A stretch of DNA of 64,000 nt from Aurantimonas coralicida_A (GTDB lineage: Bacteria; Pseudomonadota; Alphaproteobacteria; Rhizobiales; Rhizobiaceae). This document shows, piece after piece, positions 9,331-17,587 of the stretch. Made by a program: the position numbers and the translations under genes. The first letter of the stretch is position 1. Each line of letters starts with the position of its first letter. The notes below the pieces were generated by a model. It saw only the letters and a list, made by a program, of their open reading frames with translations, was not told the DNA's origin and made no database searches. Location of the stretch: the NCBI RefSeq assembly GCF_036016755.1, contig NZ_JAYXIH010000002.1:157990-221989 (forward strand), given 5' to 3'.

Positions 9331-10122
9331 TCAATCGGGAATTGCTCTCGTCAGCTGTCTGACACGCGCCATAGCATCATGTGATGCCGCCATCAAAAGG
9401 CCATGCCTCCTGCCCTCGCTTCTGTAAAGTGCGGGCACGCCGCCACGATCGCACAACAGCCCGCCGGCCTTCTCGATGAGAAGGTCCGCGGCGGCGATAT
9501 CCCAGTCATTGGCACGCGGACGGATCAACGTCCCGTCGAGCCGACCCGAGGCCACGAGAGCCAGACGATAGGCGAGCGAGGGAACCGCTTTTTCCGCCAA
9601 GATGGGCTCGCCGCCGGCCGCGTCAAGCCGCTTGCGTATGGCATCGGGAACCGCGAGGCGAAGCCGGTCGCTGGTGCCAGGCCGACTCACCGAACAGACG
9701 GCTCCATTCAGACGCGTCGGGGAATGGGCTGTCACTTCGAACACCTCGCCAAGCGCCGGGGCGGCGATGACGCCGATCACCGGGCGGCCTCGCTCGATGA
9801 CGGCGATCGAGACGCACCAGGTGTCCTCGCCGCGCAGATAGGCACGGGTACCGTCGATCGGATCGACGACGAAGAACCGGTCGGCCTCCACTTCGCGAAT
9901 CTCGGGCCGTTCCATCTCCTCCGAAACCCAGCCATAGGACGGCCGTGCGCCAACCAGCGCGTCCTTCAGGAAGGCATCGACGGCGACGTCCGCCTCGCTG
10001 ACCGGTGAATTGCCCTCCTTCCACCAAACCCTTGGATCGCGCCGAAAGAAGCGCATGGCGACCGCGCCGGCCTCCATTGCGGCGGACTTCACCAGTTCGA
10101 GATCGTCGCGCATGCCGGTCAA
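9331..10122 (-). CDS. cysQ: inositol monophosphatase family / 3'(2'),5'-bisphosphate nucleotidase
   Basis: Li+-sensitive phosphatase fold; family members of the CysQ branch hydrolyse 3'-phosphoadenosine 5'-phosphate from sulfate assimilation. The 263-residue product shows the metal-binding triad: SEE near residue 68, DPIDGTRAYLRG near 89, and WDIAAADLLIEKAGG near 208. These motifs are shared by inositol monophosphatases, so the exact substrate is inferred from the alphaproteobacterial context next to tldE and lpxK-waaA. Only 1 bp separates it from the tldE stop, so the two are co-transcribed. Confidence 0.8.
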   Translation of the reverse strand: MTGMRDDLELVKSAAMEAGAVAMRFFRRDPRVWWKEGNSPVSEADVAVDAFLKDALVGARPSYGWVSEEMERPEIREVEADRFFVVDPIDGTRAYLRGEDTWCVSIAVIERGRPVIGVIAAPALGEVFEVTAHSPTRLNGAVCSVSRPGTSDRLRLAVPDAIRKRLDAAGGEPILAEKAVPSLAYRLALVASGRLDGTLIRPRANDWDIAAADLLIEKAGGLLCDRGGVPALYRSEGRRHGLLMAASHDAMARVRQLTRAIPD

Positions 10123-10123
10123 G

Positions 10124-11461
10124 TCAGCGCCCCGCCACCATCATCGATTCGATTCGAAGCGTGGGCGCCACGATGGAGAACCGCTCGTCGAGATCGTTCG
10201 CGGCGGCGAGCGAGGCCAGCATCTCGCGCAGATTGCCAGCGATGGTCAGCTCCGATACCGGCGTGGTGATCTCGCCATTCTCGATCAGAAAACCCGAAGC
10301 GCCGCGACTGTAGTCACCGGTGACAAGATTGGTGCCGTGGCCGATGAGCTCGTCGATATAAAGCCCCCGCCCCGTCTCGCGGACGAGTTCGGCCGGTGTC
10401 ATGGCGCCTGGCGAGACGAGCACGTTCGTCGCGGACGGCGAGACGCCGCCCGATGAACGGCTGGCACGGCCGTTGGTCTCCAGGTCGAGTTCCTTGGCTG
10501 TCGCGGAGTCGAGAATCCAGTTCACGAGGACACCGTTCTCGACCAGCGCCATTGCCTCGCCGCGTACGCCCTCGCCGTCGAAGGAACGCGAGCCGGGTCG
10601 TCGCGGCAACAGCGGATCGTCCATGATGGTGAATGTCGCCGGAAGAATTCGTTCACCCATCCGGTCCTTGAGGAAACTGGTCTTGCGCGCGATCGCCGAA
10701 CCATTGATCGCCGACACGATGCTGCCGATGAGACCGCGGGCGATGCGTGGATCGAAGATCACCGGATAGCGCCCGGTGGCAACGGTCCCGGGATCAAGCC
10801 GCCGCACGGCGCGATCGCCGGCGCTCCGGCCGATCGCTTCCGGCGCCGTCAGATCGGCGGAGTGGATGCGCGAATCGAAATCGTAATCGCGCTGCATCTT
10901 CACGCCCTCGCCGGCGATGACGCTGACCGAGCGGGAAAATCCCGAGCGCATACGGTGACCGGCAAAACCGGAGGAGGTGGCAAGGACCAACCCCGACGAG
11001 CCGGCCGACACCGAGGCGCCCCCCGAATTGGTCACCCCATCGACGGCGCGTGCCGCCTCTTCCATCGCGAGCGCCTGTGCGACCATCGTCCCGCTGTCGA
11101 CATCAGATGCATCGAACTGGTCGAGATCGAGCGCGTCGCGCGCCAGCCGCCGCGAATCGGCAAGCCCGGCGAATGCGTCCTCCGGCGAGACCTTGGCCAT
11201 CGCCACAGCACGCTCGGCGAGCGGCTGGGCATCGGCGTGGATGTCCGCCGAGACGGTCGCCACGCGGCGGCCGACGAAGACGCGGAGCGACATATCCTCG
11301 CTCTCGGCGCTTTCGGTTTCCTCGACCTTGCCGAGCCGAACCGAGACAGAGCGTCCGAAGGAGCGGACTACCGCCACGTCGCAGGCGTCCGCCCCCGCCT
11401 TGCGTGCGGTCTCGATGAGCCGCTCGGCGGTCGCCAAGAGCCGCGTCGTATCCTCGTGCAT
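10124..11461 (-). CDS. pmbA: TldE/PmbA metalloprotease subunit
   Basis: Non-metal-binding partner of the TldD/TldE protease, which matures modified peptides and degrades antitoxin-type proteins. The 445-residue product carries the family landmarks GADACDVAVVRS, FDGEGVRGE and a C-terminal GHGTNLVTGDYSRGASGF block, and it lacks the HExxxH-type metal motif of TldD, so it is the TldE side. ATG 11461 was chosen because GCGGGCG precedes it; an ATG 11 codons upstream lacks a ribosome-binding site. No tldD is visible in this window. It diverges from the kefB-type gene. Confidence 0.88.
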   Translation of the reverse strand: MHEDTTRLLATAERLIETARKAGADACDVAVVRSFGRSVSVRLGKVEETESAESEDMSLRVFVGRRVATVSADIHADAQPLAERAVAMAKVSPEDAFAGLADSRRLARDALDLDQFDASDVDSGTMVAQALAMEEAARAVDGVTNSGGASVSAGSSGLVLATSSGFAGHRMRSGFSRSVSVIAGEGVKMQRDYDFDSRIHSADLTAPEAIGRSAGDRAVRRLDPGTVATGRYPVIFDPRIARGLIGSIVSAINGSAIARKTSFLKDRMGERILPATFTIMDDPLLPRRPGSRSFDGEGVRGEAMALVENGVLVNWILDSATAKELDLETNGRASRSSGGVSPSATNVLVSPGAMTPAELVRETGRGLYIDELIGHGTNLVTGDYSRGASGFLIENGEITTPVSELTIAGNLREMLASLAAANDLDERFSIVAPTLRIESMMVAGR

Positions 11462-11585
11462 GATGTCGCCCGCTGGTTTTCGTTCAGGAACCATCTATTG
11501 TGCGACGCGACACCCATCAAGACGCCGAATGCGAGGCGGCGCGTTTACGGCCGCCGAATCCGCGAGACAGGACGAGCCGCCGACA

Positions 11586-13475
11586 GTGGAACAGGCCACA
11601 TCCCTCTTCATGCAAGTCGTGCTGATTCTCGGCGGCGGGATCGTCGCCGGCACCTTGTTCATGCGCATCGGCCTCGGCACGGTGCTCGGCTATCTCTTCG
11701 CCGGCATTGTGATGGGGCCGGTGTTCCAGCTGATCGGCGAAGGCAAGGAAATCCTTCATATCGGCGAGCTCGGCGTCGTCTTTCTTTTGTTCATCATCGG
11801 GCTCGAATTGAAGGCGAGCCGGTTGTGGGCGCTGCGACGGCAGATTTTCGGACTCGGTCTGACCCAGGTCGTGCTGACGGGCGCGGCGCTGACGGGGATT
11901 GCGATCCTGTTCGGCATGAACTGGCAAGCTGGCGTCGTGATCGGCTTCGGTCTCGCGCTGTCCTCGACCGCGTTCGGCCTGCAACTGCTCGAAGAGGCCG
12001 GCGAGACCAACACACGGCATGGCCAGTCGGCCTTTTCCATTCTGCTGTTCCAGGATCTCGCCGTCGTTCCGCTGCTCGCGGCGATTCCGTTCCTGGCGCC
12101 GTTTTCCGAGGGCGCCGAGGTCGATATCGAACGCATCGCTCTGTCGATCGGGGCAATCGTGGCGCTGCTCGTCGTCGGGAAATACCTGCTCAACCCCCTG
12201 TTTCGGATCATGGCGACGTCCGGCGCGCGCGAGGTCATGCTGGGCGCGGCGCTGTTCGTGGTGCTCGGTTCAGCGATGTTGATGGAGGCCGCTGGATTCT
12301 CCATGGCGATGGGCGCCTTTATCGCCGGCGTGCTGCTGGCCGAATCCTCCTACCGGCACGAACTCGAAGCCAATATCGAACCGTTTCGCGGGCTATTGCT
12401 CGGTCTGTTCTTCATCGCGGTGGGGCTGTCGCTCGACCTGTCGGTGATCACGGACAACTGGCTGATGATTCTGGTCCTCACACCGGTCCTGATGATCGTC
12501 AAGGCGGCCTTCATCTATCTCCTGTCCCGCGCCTTCGGCCAAAGCCATGCGACCGCCGTGCGGGTTTCGGGACTCCTTGCTCAGGGCGGCGAATTCGGCT
12601 TCGTCCTCTTCACCGCCGCGGCCGCGAGCCTGATCTTCCCGCGCGAGACCTCCTCGCTGCTGATCGCGATCGTCACGCTGTCGATGGCGCTGACACCGCT
12701 GGCCACATGGCTCGGGCGACGGTTTTCCATCGATCATACCGAAGAAGAGACTTTGGAAGAGGATTTCGAAGGCGCCGGTTCGGCCGTTCTGATGGTTGGC
12801 TTCTCACGCTTCGGGCAGATGGCAGCGCAGGTCCTGCTTTCCAGCGGCATCGACGTGACGATCATCGATTCCTCGGCCGAGCGCATCCGTAACGCGAGCA
12901 AATTCGGTTTCCGGATCTATTTCGGCTCCGGCCTGCGCAAGGACGTTCTGGAGGCGGCCGGCATCCGCAAGGCGAAGCTCGTCGCGGTCTGCACCAACAA
13001 GCGCGAAACCACGGATCGGGTCGTCGACCTGATCCGATCCGAATTCCCCAATGTCAGCCTTTATGTCCGTTCCTACGACCGCTCGCACGCGCTGTCGCTC
13101 CGCGCCCGTGGTGTGGATTTCGAAATACGGGAGACGGTCGAATCAGCGCTGGCCTTCGGTGCGGCAACGCTCGACGCCTTCGGAATCGAGGAGGAACTCG
13201 CCGATCGCATCGTCGAGGACGTCAGGCGGCGGGATCAGGCGCGGCTGAAGCTGCAGGAAGCCGAAGGCTTCTACGCCGGCAACGACATGGTGACGACGCG
13301 CGTCGTCACCCCCGAACCGCTGGTCAAGCCGCGCCCCTCCTTGCAAGCCATCGAAAAATCGGCTGATGAGAACGGAGACACGTCACCGATCGACGAAGGC
13401 CCTCCACGCAAACGCCGCCGTGGGCGCCCCTTTGCCGGGCGCCGCCGCAACTTCGACAAGGTCCAGTCCCGATGA
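11586..13475 (+). CDS. KefB-type monovalent cation:proton antiporter (CPA2)
   Basis: Inner-membrane K+/H+ antiporter-like protein of 629 residues. Residues 1-385 contain about a dozen hydrophobic segments of a Na+/H+ exchanger domain, including the paired Asp-region of the CPA2 fold (QDLAVVPLLA, FIAGVLLAESSYRHEL). Residues about 400-520 form a TrkA-N/RCK nucleotide-binding domain starting AVLMVGFSRFGQMAAQVLLSSG. The last 60 residues are basic and disordered. The likely start is GTG 11586 (MEQATSLFMQ); ATG 11610 is the alternative, and the very long upstream extension of the frame overlaps divergent tldE and is rejected. Its stop overlaps the next gene as ATGA. The RCK domain suggests control by NAD(H) or a glutathione-type ligand. 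Confidence 0.88.
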   Translation: MEQATSLFMQVVLILGGGIVAGTLFMRIGLGTVLGYLFAGIVMGPVFQLIGEGKEILHIGELGVVFLLFIIGLELKASRLWALRRQIFGLGLTQVVLTGAALTGIAILFGMNWQAGVVIGFGLALSSTAFGLQLLEEAGETNTRHGQSAFSILLFQDLAVVPLLAAIPFLAPFSEGAEVDIERIALSIGAIVALLVVGKYLLNPLFRIMATSGAREVMLGAALFVVLGSAMLMEAAGFSMAMGAFIAGVLLAESSYRHELEANIEPFRGLLLGLFFIAVGLSLDLSVITDNWLMILVLTPVLMIVKAAFIYLLSRAFGQSHATAVRVSGLLAQGGEFGFVLFTAAAASLIFPRETSSLLIAIVTLSMALTPLATWLGRRFSIDHTEEETLEEDFEGAGSAVLMVGFSRFGQMAAQVLLSSGIDVTIIDSSAERIRNASKFGFRIYFGSGLRKDVLEAAGIRKAKLVAVCTNKRETTDRVVDLIRSEFPNVSLYVRSYDRSHALSLRARGVDFEIRETVESALAFGAATLDAFGIEEELADRIVEDVRRRDQARLKLQEAEGFYAGNDMVTTRVVTPEPLVKPRPSLQAIEKSADENGDTSPIDEGPPRKRRRGRPFAGRRRNFDKVQSR

Positions 13476-13894
13476 GCACGACACCGTTCCACCTTGCCTT
13501 TCCCGTTCGCGACCTCGAGGAAACCCGGGCATTCTACCGCGATGTCCTCGGCGCCAATATCGGCCGATCCTCTGAGAGTTGGGTCGATTTCGATCTGTTC
13601 GGCCATCAGCTCTCGGCGCACAGCCGTCCCGGAATGACAAAAGCCGACGGCGGCGGCCAGGTGGATGGCCACGCCGTGCCGATCCCGCATTTCGGCGTCG
13701 TGCTGACGATGACCGATTGGCAGGCACTCGCCGATCGCCTGACGGAGCGCGACGACGTCGACTGGATCAAGCGCCCGATGATCCGGTTCAAGGACGAGCC
13801 AGGCGAACAGGCGACGCTGTTTCTCTACGATCCCTCCGGCAATGCCCTCGAATTCAAGGGTTTCTCGGACATGAACCGGGTTTTCGCGAGCTGA
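13472..13894 (+). CDS. VOC superfamily (glyoxalase/dioxygenase-fold) protein
   Basis: A 140-residue vicinal-oxygen-chelate protein: HLAFPVRDLEETRAFYRDVLG at the start is the first beta-alpha-beta module, HFGVVLTMTDW the second, and LYDPSGNALEFKGF the C-terminal metal-side strand. His in HLAFPV, His in HFGVVL and Glu in LEFK match the usual metal-ligand positions. Substrate is unknown. The start codon overlaps the antiporter stop (ATGA), so it is translationally coupled to it; a detoxification role alongside a Kef-like efflux protein is an inference only. Confidence 0.85.
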   Translation: MSTTPFHLAFPVRDLEETRAFYRDVLGANIGRSSESWVDFDLFGHQLSAHSRPGMTKADGGGQVDGHAVPIPHFGVVLTMTDWQALADRLTERDDVDWIKRPMIRFKDEPGEQATLFLYDPSGNALEFKGFSDMNRVFAS

Positions 13895-14299
13895 GGCCCA
13901 GCGCGGCGACGCTCAGTCGCGTACCACGGTAAGCGACGCCAAATCGCGGAAGGGATGGGTCGTGCCAGGGCACGCCCTCCCAAGCGCGCCTATGCCCGTC
14001 AAGGATTCCCTGACACGGCGCCCAATCTCCGCTGCAGCAGGTCTCGCCGTCAGAATGACGGGCCTTTCGTGACGCCGAATCTCGATTGTCTTTTTTTCAA
14101 ATCTTTAACGCATTTAATCCCGTTTGTTGATTTTATTCACGATTGGTTGCTCTTACCGCATAAGGCAGTCGACTGAGACACATCCGCCGCTTCGAGACCG
14201 ATAGGCAACTCTACAATCTCACTCCAGGCGTCGGAACCGGTTTCGCAAAGCTGGCGTTTCCGAGGGCCGAAGAACACGCCGGATGCATGACGTCTCCCG
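13895..14299. other. 405-bp intergenic region, no gene recognised
   Basis: Holds two hairpins (CGTGCC/GGCACG at 13961-13974 and CCGTCA/TGACGG at 14047-14061, the latter followed by a weak CTTTC) and an AT-rich tract with a run of seven T at about 14090-14165. The AT tract probably contains the promoter of the topoisomerase gene, but no convincing -35/-10 pair stands out. An open frame across the region has no recognisable product. Confidence 0.5.
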
Positions 14300-15331
14300 A
14301 TGAACCGACATCTCGCCCTCCACGCCGAACGGTTTGGCCTTAGCGTCGTCGCGCCGGAGACCTTCGACGTCGAGCGGCGTTTGAACGGCAAGGGGTTCCG
14401 CATCTGTTTCCGCGATGGCGAGCCGATCACCGACAAGGACATCAAGCGAAGGGTCAAGGCGCTGGTGATCCCGCCGGCCTGGACCGACGTGCGGATTTGT
14501 ATCGAGGCGACCTGCCATATCCAGGCGATCGGCCGCGACGAGAAGGGCCGGCTGCAATATCGCTACCATGACGAATGGGTGAACGTGCGCAACGCGGTAA
14601 AGACCGAGCGGCTCCTGCGCTTCGGCCGCGCCTTGCCCCGGCTTCGGCGGATGGTGGAAAAGGATATGCGCCGTAGCAAGGTCGACCGGCGGACGACATC
14701 GGCGATCGCGACGCGGCTGATCGACCTCACCGCCATGCGGCCAGGTCACGAGAAATATGCGGCCGATGGCGGCCGGGGCGTGGCCTCGCTGCGCAAGGGA
14801 AACCTCCGCATCGTCAAGAAGGTCGCGATTCTGAACTTTGTCGGAAAATCCAACAAGGAACACTGCATCGAGATCGGCGACAAGCCGCTGGTGCGCTCGC
14901 TGAAGCGGGTTCGCAAAGGCAAGGGGCAGCGTCTGTTCCGGTTTCCTGGCCAGAAGAAGAAGCAGCGCGAGCTGACCGCGAACCTGTTGAACGACTATCT
15001 GCACGAGGCCGGCGCGGCACGAATCTCGGCCAAGGATTTCCGGACGTTCCACGGCTCGGCCGAGGCGCTGCGCTATCTGGTCGAGGACGTGGGTTCAGCA
15101 GCCGACACCGAGGCCAAACGCAAGCGCGCCGTTGCCGCAGCGATGAAATCGGTGTCACGCGTCCTGCGCAACACGCCGACCGTAGCGCGATCCTCGTATG
15201 TCCATCCCGGGATCGTGCAGGCCTTCGAGGAGAAAAATCTGCCGCCAGACATGATGAAGGGCCGCAGGCGCGATGGGCTGACCCGGGTCGAGACCGGGCT
15301 GATGCGGTTTCTCGAGCAGACCGCCCGGTAG
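14300..15331 (+). CDS. DNA topoisomerase IB (eukaryotic-like, bacterial)
   Basis: Relaxes supercoiled DNA through a 3'-phosphotyrosine intermediate. The 343-residue protein has the short bacterial architecture: an N-terminal TopIB domain (VIPPAWTDVRICI, HIQAIGRD, QYRYHDEW; about 20-95) and a tyrosine-recombinase-like catalytic domain. Catalytic candidates seen: Arg147 in MRPGHEKYA, Lys166 in SLRKGNLR, Arg248 in KDFRTFHG, His251 and Tyr300 in SSYVHPG. A minor-type addition to the chromosomal gyrase/topo IV set; such genes are scattered among alphaproteobacteria. The ribosome-binding site is weak. It faces the patatin gene convergently, 13 bp away. Confidence 0.92.
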   Translation: MNRHLALHAERFGLSVVAPETFDVERRLNGKGFRICFRDGEPITDKDIKRRVKALVIPPAWTDVRICIEATCHIQAIGRDEKGRLQYRYHDEWVNVRNAVKTERLLRFGRALPRLRRMVEKDMRRSKVDRRTTSAIATRLIDLTAMRPGHEKYAADGGRGVASLRKGNLRIVKKVAILNFVGKSNKEHCIEIGDKPLVRSLKRVRKGKGQRLFRFPGQKKKQRELTANLLNDYLHEAGAARISAKDFRTFHGSAEALRYLVEDVGSAADTEAKRKRAVAAAMKSVSRVLRNTPTVARSSYVHPGIVQAFEEKNLPPDMMKGRRRDGLTRVETGLMRFLEQTAR

Positions 15332-15344
15332 AACGGGCGACGCA

Positions 15345-16223
15345 TCAGTGCGCCGAGGCTCTCCCAGCGCGGGCGTTTTCGACCGCCGCCGCGGTGCCTT
15401 GGTCTCCCAACAGGCGGCCGAGCGCGCGTTTCGTTTCCTCCTTGAACGAGGCCGTCTCCTCGAGGATTTGCCGCGTCCGCAGGAAATCGAGCACCCGATA
15501 ACCCGACACCGATGGGCGCAGCAGCAGGTCGGGTGGGCACATCCGCAGTTTGGAGTCGGTGATCGACTGCATCATCAGCTGCGAGGCGCCGAACATCGCC
15601 TCCATCTGCGTCGGCATGGTGTCGCCACTGCCCACCGGACCGCCGTTGACGTCGACCGCGACGACAAGGTCGGCCTTGCCCCGCAGCCGGTCGAAAGGCA
15701 GCGGATTGAAGATACCGCCGTCGAACAGCACCTTGCCGTCCCGGCGAATCGGGCGGAACACGGCGGGGATGGCCGCCGAGGCCGCCAAGGCGCTGAGCAG
15801 GTCGCCGCTGTCGATCTCGCACTCGGTGCGGGCGTAGAAGTCCGTCGCCATCACCCCGAGCGGTATTTCGAGGCCCTCGAAGGTCGTCGGCAGATCGGCG
15901 GGCAGGAAGACCGACAGCACGCGCTCGGCATCGAAGGGGCCGAAGCGCAGGGCCCCGTCGCTCATGAAGTCCTGGAAGGGCGTGGGCCGCGTTTGCCAGA
16001 GCCGGGACAGCACGAGCCGCTTGCGGGCAAAGCTGTCGAGCGCGAAGGCGCGCAGCTCGGCACCGCTCATGCCGGCGGCGTAGCCCGCGCCCATGATCGC
16101 GCCAATCGAGGAACCGACGATGCGCTTCGGCCGCACGCCGAGTTCATCGAGCGCCTCGATCACGTGGATATGGGCGATGCCACGGGCACCGCCGCCGCCA
16201 AGCGCCAGCGCGAAATCGCTCAC
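15345..16223 (-). CDS. patatin-like phospholipase
   Basis: Predicted lipid acyl hydrolase with a Ser-Asp dyad. The 292-residue protein begins with the oxyanion loop GGGGARG, followed by the nucleophile elbow GSSIG near residue 39 and the DGG triad member in LFDGGIFNPLP near 168. No signal peptide is seen, so it is probably cytoplasmic or peripheral; rssA-type proteins are similar. It is the last gene of the minus-strand run from rluB, 4 bp after the second M16 gene, so likely co-transcribed with the protease pair. Substrate unknown. Confidence 0.9.
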   Translation of the reverse strand: MSDFALALGGGGARGIAHIHVIEALDELGVRPKRIVGSSIGAIMGAGYAAGMSGAELRAFALDSFARKRLVLSRLWQTRPTPFQDFMSDGALRFGPFDAERVLSVFLPADLPTTFEGLEIPLGVMATDFYARTECEIDSGDLLSALAASAAIPAVFRPIRRDGKVLFDGGIFNPLPFDRLRGKADLVVAVDVNGGPVGSGDTMPTQMEAMFGASQLMMQSITDSKLRMCPPDLLLRPSVSGYRVLDFLRTRQILEETASFKEETKRALGRLLGDQGTAAAVENARAGRASAH

Positions 16224-16227
16224 GCCG

Positions 16228-17559
16228 TCAGGCTCCGCCTGGGCCGACGGTGATGACGGTGGGTTCGTCCGAGAGCAGCTTGCGCGCGATCTGCTTCACC
16301 TCCTCCATCGTCACGGCATCGATAATCGCCTTGCGACGATCGATATAGTCGTTGCCGAGGTCGTCGAGCTGAATCCCCACGAGTGTCGAGGCGATCGCCA
16401 GCGAGGAGTCGAGATTGCGGATGGCGTAGGAGCCTTTGACATAGGCTTTGGCCTTGGCGAGTTCCTCCTCGCTCGGACCGTCCTTCGCCATGCGCTTCAG
16501 TTCGTCGCGGATGATCTCGATGCTTTCGGCCGCCTTGTCGGAGCGGGTCGCGGTGCTCGCGCCGAGCACGGCGGCATGATCGTAGCTCGCCAGCCACGAG
16601 CCAGCGCCATAGGCAAGACCACGCTTTTCGCGAATCTCGGTATAGAGCCGCGAGGTGAACGAGCCGCCGCCGAGGATATGATTCATCAGATAGGCGGCGA
16701 AGAATTCCTCGTCGTTCCGCATGACGCCGGGAAGCGCGAACTGGATCGCCGTTTGCGGCACGTCAAGCTCGACGGCGATGGTCTTGCCGGTGACCGGTTC
16801 GGTCTGGGAAACCGGCTTCAGATCGGCCGTCTCCGGCAAGGCGCCAAAAACAGCGTCGAGCCTTTCACCCAGCTTTTCCGGGCTGATCGCGCCGACGACG
16901 CCGACATACAAATTGTCCTTGGCGAAGGTCTTGCCGCGCAAAGCCTTCAAATCCTCGGACGTCACCTTGTCGAGGCTTTCCAGGGTGCCCTCAGTCGGAC
17001 GCGAATAGGGATGGCCGGCGAAGACTGTCTCGCGGAATGCCTTGCCGGCAAGTTCGCCGGGGTCGTTCTGGTCAGCGAGGATGCCGGCCTTGATCTGACC
17101 ACGGATGCGCGCCACCGGCTCCTCGTCGAAACGCGGATCGTTGACCGACAGCTTCAAGAGATCGAAGGCATCGTCCTCGAACTCCACGATGGTGCGGAAA
17201 TTGCCGGTGAAATTGTCGAGGCTGGCGTCGTAGCTCAGCGAGACACCGAGATCGTCGAGACGCGCCTGAAACGCGCGGCTGTCGATCTCGCCGGCACCCT
17301 CGTCGAGCAAACCCGACATCAAATTGGCGGTGCCTTCCTTGCCGTCTGCATCCTGGGTCGAGCCGGCGCCCTTGAAAGCGAATTTCATGGCAATCAGCGG
17401 GTTCGTGTAGTCCTCGACGAGGAGGGCCTTGATCCCGCCTGGGCTCGTCACCTCCTGGATTTCCACCGCGCCGACCGGGCCGAGCGAAGCAAAGGAAAGA
17501 CCGAGGGACAGGGTCAGGGCGGCGACTGCGCCGGCAAACGGATTGGCGAATGGCTTCAA
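16228..17559 (-). CDS. M16 family protein, non-catalytic partner, secreted
   Basis: A 443-residue periplasmic protein with an N-terminal signal peptide (hydrophobic core about 10-28, cleavage near GAVEIQEV). It has the M16 two-domain fold, e.g. GTANLMSGLLDEGAGE and LGGGSFTSRLYTEIREKRGLAYGA, but the inverted zinc motif HxxEH is absent at the place where the partner gene has it. It is therefore the inactive half of a two-gene M16B pair, presumably forming a heterodimer with the product of the gene 28 bp upstream. The GSFTSRLYTEIREKRGLAY segment is the R/Y substrate-binding signature typical of the non-zinc subunit. Confidence 0.9.
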   Translation of the reverse strand: MKPFANPFAGAVAALTLSLGLSFASLGPVGAVEIQEVTSPGGIKALLVEDYTNPLIAMKFAFKGAGSTQDADGKEGTANLMSGLLDEGAGEIDSRAFQARLDDLGVSLSYDASLDNFTGNFRTIVEFEDDAFDLLKLSVNDPRFDEEPVARIRGQIKAGILADQNDPGELAGKAFRETVFAGHPYSRPTEGTLESLDKVTSEDLKALRGKTFAKDNLYVGVVGAISPEKLGERLDAVFGALPETADLKPVSQTEPVTGKTIAVELDVPQTAIQFALPGVMRNDEEFFAAYLMNHILGGGSFTSRLYTEIREKRGLAYGAGSWLASYDHAAVLGASTATRSDKAAESIEIIRDELKRMAKDGPSEEELAKAKAYVKGSYAIRNLDSSLAIASTLVGIQLDDLGNDYIDRRKAIIDAVTMEEVKQIARKLLSDEPTVITVGPGGA

Positions 17560-17587
17560 CGGTTTCTTCCTTCCGCGATGCGAAAAA

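Noticed and set aside
10862..12892. 676-codon frame over tldE and the antiporter, and the 5' extension of the antiporter frame to 10977
   Set aside because: The first is antisense to tldE and out of frame with the antiporter; the extension precedes the antiporter's conserved N-terminus and overlaps tldE. Neither has family similarity.
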